Origin: Lonicera japonica
Taxonomy: Eukaryota; Streptophyta; Magnoliopsida; Dipsacales; Caprifoliaceae
Direction of reading: 5' to 3'
Assembly: GCA_021464415.1 (NCBI GenBank)
Contig: JAKCWG010000139.1
Span: forward strand, 1 to 64,000
Length of the DNA stretch: 64,000 nucleotides
The number at the start of each line of letters is the position of its first letter. The stretch's first letter is position 1. This document shows positions 55,220-64,000 of this stretch, one piece after another. The position numbers and the translations under genes were made by a program. The notes under the pieces were generated by a model that made no database searches, was not told the DNA's origin, and saw only the letters and a program-made list of their open reading frames with translations.

Positions 55220-56049
55220 TGTAGGTCGGAAAATATCTTAGAGGGGGTGAATAGGGTTTTTAAAAACGAAATCGGATTTTTAAAATCGTTTTAAAAATTA
55301 TTTAATGTCTATGTCAAGCAATCAAGTAGAACACCAAAGTAATTCCAAGCACAAAGAAAATATAGCAATTTATAATAGAGCAAGAGATATAAAGATTAAA
55401 CTGATAGTAGTCGAAGACTTTTTGTTCACACGGTTCGACTTGTTAGCCCCTACTTCAGCGCTCGGATAGTTCTCCGAGAATTTTCACTAATACCGATATT
55501 CTTCCCGGTGAAGATCAAACCTCTACAAGTGTTCACACTCTACAAATGTTGCTATCTTACAACACTCAACACAAGAACAACCTCTTGCTTATCTAAGAAA
55601 TAAACCTCTCTTAATGTTTCAAGAATAAATTTATGGTGGCAAACACCAAAGTACAACAACACTCAAGTGTATGAAGATTACAAATTAAGCTCACACTAGA
55701 GGTTATCAAGTTTAATCAAGAATGATAGATCAATAAATAATGATTTGATCAAGTGAAGATTTGGATATTTTCAAATAAAACTCTCTAATATGATTTTTGC
55801 CAATAGATGATGTTCAAAGCTAGCAAGAGAGACCAAAAAGTGTTTTAGAAGTCCTATATATAGTTTGGGAAACAATATGGCCGTTTGAGGTGGTTGAAGG
55901 TGGTTACAGCAAAAAACTAGTCTTGTAAGAAATCTCCAACGGCTATATTTTCTCAAGGTAGTCGACTCCCCCAGTGAGCTTGTAGTCGACTACATGAAGT
56001 AGTCGACTCCCAGAATAGTAATGCAGTCGACTACATTGCTCTGGTATAT

Positions 56050-58819
56050 TGTGATGCCCCGAGTTCCGTTAGGAGGGAGAACCTCCGGAACACGGTTGAT
56101 CACGGAGCCGTACGCGACGGCGGAAGTGAGTAAAAAGATAAATAACTCTGGCGTGGAAGACAAATATGCTAAGGTAAAGAACATAAAACAAAATCAACTG
56201 GGAACATGCTAGAACTGTAGCTTCCCCTCCTGTTAACTCGTGCCTTACAGATTAGTCTGTACCGTTGCGCACCGGTTAACTAAAATGTAAGTCACTTGTC
56301 CACATTAGGCTAACATTCAACCATAGACATGTTCCACCAACCCACTATACAATAACCAAAAGAATAACATTAAAGAAAAGTAAATGTCCGCAAAGTACAT
56401 ATATAAGCAATACATAACTGTTACAAAATAGTCATACACAATACAGTCTCCATAACCTCAAGTAGGCTACATAGATAATACAAACATGGATACATGATAT
56501 AAGTTGGGTTATGGTACAATAAGATAGATAACATGGCCTTTCAGTAGTGAAAGGCCCTCACATAACAGTATTAGAGGAGACTAAGACTTGTCGACCTTTC
56601 CCTTATCAGCTCGTCCCGTCCCATCCTTAAAAGTACCTGTGTAGGAAAAACTGTGAGCCAAACGGGCCCAGTAGGAACTATAGGAGTTGTGAGAAAAACA
56701 TGTATATGTAGGAGAGGCTTTATAAAGTGAGTTTGTAATTAGTCCGTATACATAAGTCATAAATATGTATGTAAACAATGGAATGTATATATAGTCTCAA
56801 GACACCACGACCAGGCCTACATCGTATCAACCATGTATAATACTCACGTCTAGGATTTTTCATATCTACTGTACAGAGATAGCCGGCACTCGGTTTCTTC
56901 TGCCCAAGGCAGGGACCACCTACCAGGTCCACCTAGACGCTACCTCACGCAGCCACACAGGCATACTGATGTGATCCAGCCTAGCCAAGAAATTAGCCCT
57001 ATGTTCTTGCATGTTCTCACGACCGGCTGGCTGAAGAATTTAATTATTTATTTTATATTTCTTAAAGCCCAAGGATTATAGATAATTATTTCCTAGAGTT
57101 ATTATTATTTTAGAATTATTTTGGGCTTATTTTAGAGTGTTAATAATTAATTTCCTTATTGTGTTAAGAATATTCTAGGAGTTATTATTTTCCTTTTCTA
57201 AGTAGGAAATATTTTCCTTTTTGAATTAGGATTAAGGCTTTGTTTACTCCTATTTAAAGGGGGTTCATTGTTTTATTTTAGAATCTAAGACTTTATTCAT
57301 AATAAGATTGAGTGATTTAATCCTCTTTGGTTCTTCACGAACTACTTGAACTTATCGGTTTGTCCGTGGCGTTCACCCGACTTATCAATCGGTATTCCGC
57401 ACCCGGTTGTGGCGTCTTCGATTTCCATCCTAATCTGATTGTAGAAACGATCCAGGTTCTTAATTTGCTACGGTTTTCGTGTGTGTCTGTGTCAAGGTTC
57501 GCACAACCAATTCGTTGTGTTTGCGGGTTTTGAGCGATATCACCGTAGGTCGTATCACATACGCTACCTCACGCAGCCACAAAGGCATACGCTATAATAA
57601 TCTCACGTAGCCACTAAGGCTATACGCTACTGGTAATAACCATCTACCTGGTACGAGCGGTGTTGACTACTCTGTATAAGGAAAATCATATTTTTCCCAA
57701 TCACAATTATAAGACCATATACATCATGTAAAAAGGTATAGTAGTCCATTTCATGAGTATCAAGTGATATAAAGTGCGTATCATAAGTTTACTTTACTAT
57801 ACGGACTGATAAGTACCAGCGCACTAGAGGCCAGGAACAAAGATTTGTCATAAATCAAGGAAATGGAAGAAATACTTGAGGAAATATGATATACTACATT
57901 TTATAAGAAATAAACAACCATTTCCCTCATAATTTATAGGCTCAAAGTGCATATATACGCAGCAATAGGTGTATACCTAGAAAATCCCCAAATTTGTATA
58001 AAAATGGTGATTGGGTGCATAAACTCTTAAAAGAGGTTTTAATAATAGTGTTCCTACCTCAAAAGTGTTCAACCTTCACCACCTGAGCCGCGGATCGAGC
58101 TCTAAACGACGGAGGCGCAAGATACCATGGTTGAGTTTGGAGCCCTAGCTTAGTGGATGTGAAGAAAGGAAGAAGATGAAGGAGATTATGTGTTTGATCC
58201 TTGATTTGGGTTGAAAGAGGAGATAAAATTATACTCATGAACTCATCTCCATGCTCCTACACTCCTCTCAACTCTCTCCCTGAGCTCTGGTCGAAGTGGA
58301 GAAGAAGAATGGGATTAATGGTGCTTAAAATCGGGTCCAAGCTTAAAAAATATCATTTTTGACCGCTACAGTGAAGGGGAGTCGACTCCCTAAACCCCAT
58401 GGAGTCGACTCCATGGTACTGGAATTTTGTTCATGCCCAGAATTGCTTGTTTTTGCCACCAACTGATCTTGTAACCTTATTTTGACCAATGAGAAGTGGG
58501 AATTGGGTTCCGGGCAAAACACGAAAGTTCTTGGAAATTGAAATACCTTTCCAATGGTATAAATTAGGTTCCATTATGATCTAAAATGAAAAAGTTATGA
58601 TGTATTTAATGACTGAAGGTCGGTTTGTCGGGTAAGTTTAAAATGTGAGATTTTGCAAATTTCGACTCGGGTACTCTACATAACCCTTTCCAACTTAAAA
58701 GATGAATGTAATAACATCTCTAAAATAGTGTGGAAGTATTTCCTACATTCGGATACAGCTCAAGCACACTTTCGTGTCTCGGGCATAAAATGTGGTACAT
58801 TTACCTTACGGGTGTTACA
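56050..58819. repeat. Family D solo LTR (gypsy-like) with a nested solo LTR
   Basis: Termini TGTGATGCCCCG...GGGTGTTACA with a perfect TATAT duplication (56045-56049 and 58820-58824). Net length is about 2.17 kb without the inner LTR. It contains GCTACCTCACGCAGCCAC-type short repeats around 56935-56966 and 57560-57640 and an AGTCGACTCC pair at about 58378-58412. The terminal sequence style fits Tekay/Del-like Ty3/gypsy LTRs; no internal region is present. Confidence 0.78.
56967..57557 (+). repeat. Solo LTR related to family A, innermost nest
   Basis: It starts TGATGTGATCC and ends GGTCGTATCA, flanked by a perfect CATAC duplication (56962-56966 and 57558-57562). The last 130 bp closely resemble the end of the family A LTR (GTTTGCGGGTTTTGAGCGAT...), but the first part differs, so it is a sister subfamily. 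Orientation is opposite to the other family A copies. Confidence 0.85.
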
Positions 58820-59338
58820 TATATGGAGGTTTTTTGCAATTTTTCAACTTTTGTAATTTGACTCCAAAATTGATTCCAAAGCTTGGGGAATGTTCCAAAT
58901 AGGTTTCTAAGACTTCCAATTTTATTTTTGTATCAAAATTCATTCATATGAATTTATAATGAATTTTTCAAGATGACTAGTTTTCGAAAAAAAGGCTTTT
59001 TCAAAGTGAAAACTAGTTCCAATCAATCTTAACATGGTTAAATCATTTTAGGAGCTATATAATTGATCAATGATAACTTTTACACAAAATCTAAGCACTC
59101 ACTCAATATGCAAATAATTCGAGTCTTCGAAATGCTTGATTTGCTTGTCATTTATTCACTTGTTCGTTTAACTTGATCTTCTCTTGATGTGGATATTTGT
59201 ATTGCACATAGAGGACATTTGAGAGCATTGCTTGTGAGTTGGAGCACATGGTGAGTGTTGAGCTTGAATAAGAAATGTCGCTTTCGGTTCAATGTAAATC
59301 TTGGTCGGTAGAGGTAGTGTTAAATGCTAGAGCTAACA

Positions 59339-60145
59339 TGTAATACCCGTACCATTTGCATTTGCATTTGAACATGAGCATCCTTGTTTAATACTTTTAT
59401 ATGAGTTTTATATTTTTTTTTATTTTGATATTTGTCATAAAAATTTCATTAGTTGGATATGATTTGAGATTATATTTATTGATAATTATGTTCGGGTTTG
59501 ATTACCGTGTCCCCACTTTTTACACTCTTTATTGTAATTCTCTTTATTTTATTCATCTTAGTCCTTGTTCGGATACATTTAACCTATTCTAGATACCTAC
59601 ATGTTTAGCCTACAAATTATGAAGAAATAAAAATATTTTAGACAATTGTGTAGTGTTACCATTTCGATCATATCTTTTCTCTTAGAACTCCGATTTTGGT
59701 GTTCTTTATATCGTTAGAAAGAAGACTCGAAGAGCTAAAACTTCTTCCTACTGAAAAGTTTTCAGTTCGGACATTTACTAGCCTAAAATTAGCTCCGAAG
59801 CTACTGGTAACGCACAGTGACGCGAAAACAGGGGCATTTTGGTGAGTTTTTTTATTTCACTTATACTCTTCTCTTCTACACACTTCTCATTTTATCCTTC
59901 TCCAAACCCACGAAAACAGAGCACTTCTCTCTATTTCCCTCATCCTAAAACCTTGATTCATCACAAATTAAGCCACTAAATCCATTCTACTACTAGAAAT
60001 CACAAGCTAGCAACATCATCAACAAGATTTCATCATCCTCCTCCTTTGAATCATTCAATTCATCCAAGGATCCTTCAAGCTCTTCATACTCAACTACTTC
60101 AATTCTTCATCAATCCTTTATTTGAGGTGGGAACATGAGTAAACT
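59339..60145 (+). repeat. Truncated 5' LTR of the chromovirus
   Basis: It corresponds to 62115-62919 with few differences and ends at ATGAGTAAACT, where the two copies diverge abruptly. This marks a deletion from the LTR into RNase H. Confidence 0.85.
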
Positions 60146-62043
60146 ATGTTGTGACGCTTCTCGTACCGGATTAGGTTGTGTTCTTATGCAAGAGGGACAT
60201 GTTATTGCCTACGGTTGCGCTAGTTGAAGACCCATGAGAGAAATTATCCAGTCCATGACCTTGAACTTGCTGCTGTAGTTTTTGCTTTGAAGTTATGGCG
60301 ACACTACCTATACGGAGAGCAATTTGAAGTTTATACGGATCATAAGAGCTTGAAGTATATCTTCACCCAACGTGACCTCAATCTCCGACAGCGTCGATGG
60401 ATGGAATTTCTTGAAGATTATGACTTCACTCTACAATATCACCCTGGGAAGGCGAATGTTGTTGCCGATGCGCTTAGCCAAAAGAACTAAGGGTCCTTAT
60501 CCTCTCTACGGTGTTGGGAGTGGAAACTTTGTCAAGCATTACAAGACTTTAATTTGGTTGTTGATCGTCGAGAAAATGTTGCTTTTTTTGCAAACATCAT
60601 TATTCGACCACTCATTCAAGACCGAGTAATTCAAAGTCAGTCTGAAGACGAATAAATTGTTGAAATTAAAAAGAAGTTAGAAAGTGGAGAATTAGTTGAA
60701 CATCACAATATTGGTGTTGATGGTGGTGTACGTTATAAAGGAAGAATCCTTGTACCGAATGACAATGAAGACAATTAAGCGAGAAATACTAGATGATGCC
60801 CACAAATCCAAATTCACCATCCATCCTGGAAGCTCAAAGATGTACAAAGATATCCGACACACTTATCAATGGATGGGAATGAAACGAGAAATTGCCACAT
60901 ATGTATCAAAATGCCTCACTTGTCAAAAAATCAAGATCGAGCATCAAAGACCTGCCAGTGAACTTCAACCCCTCCCTATTCCTATATGGAAGTGGGAAAA
61001 TATTACGATGGATTTCCTTATGGGGCTACCGAGGACGCAACATAAGCATAATGCTATTTGGGTAATTATCGACCGTCTTACCAAATCAGCCCATTTCTTA
61101 CCAATGAAGGATACCGACTCACCCGAGACACTTGCTAAACTCTACGTACGAGAGATTGTACGCCTTCACGGAGTCCCCGTTTCCATTGTATCTGATAGAG
61201 ATGCACACTTTACATCACGATTTTGGAAAGCATTTCAAAGTGCACTTGGCACCCGACTTGAGATGAGTACTGCATTTCATCCGCAAACTGATGGCCAATC
61301 GGAGCGAACTGTACAAATTCTTGAAGATATGTTACGAGCGTGTGTTTTAGATTTTCAAAGAGTTGGGATAACCATTTATCGTTAGCGGAATTCGCTTACA
61401 ACAATAGTTTTCAAGCTAGTATCGGAATGGCACCGTATGAAGCCTTATATGGAAGACCGTGTTGCTCACCTATGTGTTGGACTGATGCTGAAGAAGTAGC
61501 ACTTATTGGGCCACAACTTGTGGAAGAGACGACTGAAAAGATTCGAGTTATCAAGTAACGGCTGACCACAGCCCAAAGCCGTCAAAAGAGCTACGCTGAT
61601 AAACGAAGACGCCCACTACAATTTGAAGTGGGTGATTTTGTGTTTTTGAAGGTGAAAGCTAATAGAGGAATCATTCGTTTTGGTAACAAAGGCAAGCTAG
61701 CACCGCGCTACATAGGTCCTTTCGAGATCATACGACGTGTTGGTAATGTATCTTATCAATTAGCGCTACCATCTTTCCTTGAGCGAGTACATGATGTTTT
61801 TCATGTGTCCATGCTTAAAAAGTATATCCCCGATTCGTCACATGTTCTACCGGTGGAAGAATTAGAAATCGATGAGAGTGTTTCTTATAAAACTCAACCA
61901 GTCAAAATTTAGATCGCAAGGACAATCTTCGTAACAAAGTTATTCCGTTAGTGAAGGTCTTTTGGCTCCATCATAACATGGAGGAAGCAACATGGGAGTT
62001 AGAATCAGAAATTCTTCGTTTATATCCTCATTTGGTACGTTAG
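60146..62043 (+). pseudogene. Chromovirus pol remnant: RNase H, integrase, chromodomain-like end
   Basis: RNase H starts within CDASRTGLGCVLMQ and continues to ADALSQK (60480). The integrase has its zinc part (HPG...KCLTCQKIK, about 60820-60940), the catalytic acids in [21 protein letters not shown] and GQSERTVQ (61005-61320), then the GDFVFLKV and HDVFHVSMLKKY segment. The last about 40 codons (VIPLVKVFW...EEATWE) resemble a chromodomain. Frameshifts near 60215, 60500-60700, 61350 and 61912 and a stop at 61556-61558 make it non-functional. Confidence 0.88.
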
Positions 62044-62114
62044 ACATTATTCATCCTCATTTCAATTTGATTCCTTTCGAATTTCGGGTAGAAATTCTTT
62101 TTAGGAGGGGAGAC

Positions 62115-64000
62115 TGTAATACCCGTAGCATTTGCATTTGCATTTGAGCATGAGCATCCTTGTTTAATACTTTTATATGAGTTTTATATTTTTTTTATTT
62201 TGATATTTGTCATAAAAATTTCATTAGTTGGATATGATTTGAGATTATATTTATTGATAATTATGTTCGGGTTTGATTACCGTGTCCCCACTTTTTACAC
62301 TCTTTATTGTAATTCTCTTTATTTTATTCATCTTAGTCCTTGTTCGGATACATTTAACCTATTTTAGATACCTACATGTTTAGCCTACAAATTATGGAGA
62401 AATAAAAATATTTTAGACAATTGTGCAGTGTTACCATTTCGATCATATCTTTTTGCTTAGAACTCCGATTTTGGCGTTCTTTATATCGTTAGAAAGAAGA
62501 CTCGAAGAGCTAAAACTTATTCTTACTGAAAATTTTCCAGTTCAGACATTTACTAGCCTAAAATTAGCTCCGAAGCTACTGGTAATGCACAGTGACGCAA
62601 AAACAGGGGCATTTTGGTGATTTTTTTATTTCACTTATACTCTTCTCTTCTACACACTTCTCATTTTCTCTTTCTCCAAACCCACGAAAACAGAGCACTT
62701 TTCTCTATTTTCCTCATCCTAAAACCTTGATTAATCACAAATTAGGCCACTAAATCCATTCTACTACTAGAAATCACAAGCTAGCAACATCATCAACAAG
62801 ATTTCATCATCCTCCTCCTTTGAATCATTCAATTCATCCAAGGATCCTTCAAGCTCTTCATACTCAACTACTTCAATTCTTCATCAATCCTTTATTTGAG
62901 GTGGGAACATGAGTAAACTTCTCTTCTCTACTCTAATTTACATGTTTTATACTCTAAATTGTTAATTTTGAGTTCCACCCATATGAATCTTAGATTTGCT
63001 ATTTTAGAGAAGAGATGATTTTCTAAATTGCTATTAATTAAACTATGAAGTTGTGATGATGGTATTTGATATATGAATTTGCAAGTTTGATTGTTATATG
63101 GGTTTTAAAATCAAGTTTTGATGATGAACAGTGAATTCGTCATAGTATACCTTGTCCATAAATTATTGGTATAATTGAATAAGTTTACTTTAAAAATTAT
63201 TGGTATAATTTCCTTTAGTGTTGGTACTTAAACTTGGTTTAAAGACACATTTAATGTAAATTGTGTATTGTATGGATATTGTACTTGTGCTTGTATTTGT
63301 GGTTGGTTTGTAAGTTGGGACGGAGAGCCCCTCGGATGAAAAGACCGGAAACCGTGCACGGAAGCAAAGAAGAGGTGCCACCGCCACGGGGTGAGGAGCC
63401 CCCGGAATGGGGACCACCACATTAGCATTTACGGAGTAACCATTCATTATGTATGTGTTACTAGTTTATCCGAAATTTATATTCGGTTACTTATCCTCAA
63501 CACAACAAAAATTAAATGTGTCGACTTTATGATTTATGTATTCCTTAACAAAGTGCCAACATTGTTTATGATTCTTATATGAGTTTAATGAGGTGTGATT
63601 ATTTTCTTTGTTAAATTCCATTATACTTTGGAGCCTCATTTATTAGGCTTGTTTACAATTTTCATAGTTCAATTATTAGTTTCATTTTGCACTCTTGTTT
63701 CCATTGGGCTTTTTAGCTCACGTTTTCCCTCCACAGGTACAAAATTTGATCGTGTAGTAGATGACACAGGAAAGGGGGAAAAGATGAGGTTCCATGCGAT
63801 AGAGTAGATTCTTGATACCAACTAGACCTTGTGTAGTCTTCATGTAGAAGACTTTGGTTTGTTTCTTTTGAGTTTTATTAATAATATGTTGCGGTTATGT
63901 AATATTGGTGAAGAATATTTTGTGGAGAACTTATGGTTTTATGTATATATGACTTTTATTTATATTTAATGAGTTTGATAATGGTTTTTGATTTGGTCTA
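62115..64000 (+). repeat. 3' LTR of the chromovirus (incomplete in window)
   Basis: It starts directly after the polypurine tract. The first 805 bp match the left LTR; the following about 1.1 kb have no partner in the window. A GC-richer block at about 63320-63425 shows no domain. Confidence 0.78.

Larger units (their letters stand above)
55220..59338. repeat. Family C LTR, second copy, with nested LTRs
   Basis: It begins TGTAGGTCGGAAAATA like the copy at 39068 and follows it in order: GGTGAATAGGGTTTTT, GACTTTTTGT, ATGGCCGTTTG, a GTCGAC palindrome cluster at about 55960-56035, then the distal part at 58820-59338. It is interrupted by an LTR of another family (56050-58819) and cut at 59338 by a gypsy element; its right end lies outside the window. 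Confidence 0.75.
59339..64000 (+). mobile_element. Tekay-like Ty3/gypsy chromovirus, deleted, runs off the right edge
   Basis: Two LTR copies start TGTAATACCCGTA (59339 and 62115). The left one stops being LTR at about 60145 and is fused directly to RNase H coding sequence; the primer site, gag, protease and RT are missing. RNase H, integrase and a chromodomain-like end follow, then a polypurine tract TAGGAGGGGAGAC at 62102-62114. The right LTR continues past the window end, so the full length and the TSD cannot be read. Confidence 0.85.

Overview
The window looks like nuclear DNA of a flowering plant, most likely a eudicot. It is AT-rich and has spliced plant genes, plant-type L1 LINEs, Ty1/copia and Ty3/gypsy LTR elements, hAT and PIF/Harbinger MITEs, and a transposon-borne plant mobile domain (PMD) gene. 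Only one host gene is clearly recognisable: a MOC1-like chloroplast Holliday-junction resolvase on the minus strand. Its exon 1 is at 35940-36401, exon 2 at 32908-33013, exon 3 at 30482-30534 and exon 4 at 17385-17511. No further exon was found down to base 1.

Layout. 1-7343: intron or flank with a coding-less LTR element (1406-3264), a TIR element with a hAT MITE nested in it (4855-6263 and 5672-6118) and a second hAT-type MITE (6500-7102). 7344-14187: a near-complete L1 LINE with a 13-14 bp target-site duplication (TSD), intact ORF1 and broken ORF2. 14188-17384: non-coding, with two short retro-insertions. 17385-36401: the MOC1-like gene. Its intron 3 was expanded by a second L1 (about 17.86-29.86 kb) that itself carries a Ty1/copia element (24120-29168); introns 1 and 2 carry MITEs and a solo LTR. 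36533-54662: a TIR transposon whose left end lies 131 bp upstream of the MOC1 start codon. Without its insertions it would be about 6.25 kb. It carries a PMD pseudogene on the minus strand and a captured protein-kinase fragment, and is split by a solo LTR (itself containing an LTR element), a small relative of itself (containing another solo LTR) and a young LTR element with apparently identical LTRs. 55220-59338: an LTR containing a second LTR, which contains a third. 59339-64000: a deleted Tekay-like chromovirus running off the right edge.

The most unusual item is LTR family B (47538-52022 and 39570-43707). Each copy has LTRs, an initiator-Met-tRNA-type primer site and one long ORF that starts just before a retropepsin-like domain, continues into an unrecognised domain and ends inside the 3' LTR. 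It has no capsid, zinc knuckle, reverse transcriptase, RNase H or integrase. The young copy has lost the catalytic Asp but keeps the ORF open. Target-site duplications were read by eye at nearly every insertion, and the PMD reading frame is restored when two of the insertions plus one TSD copy each are mentally removed. All similarity statements come from visual comparison and family knowledge, not database searches.
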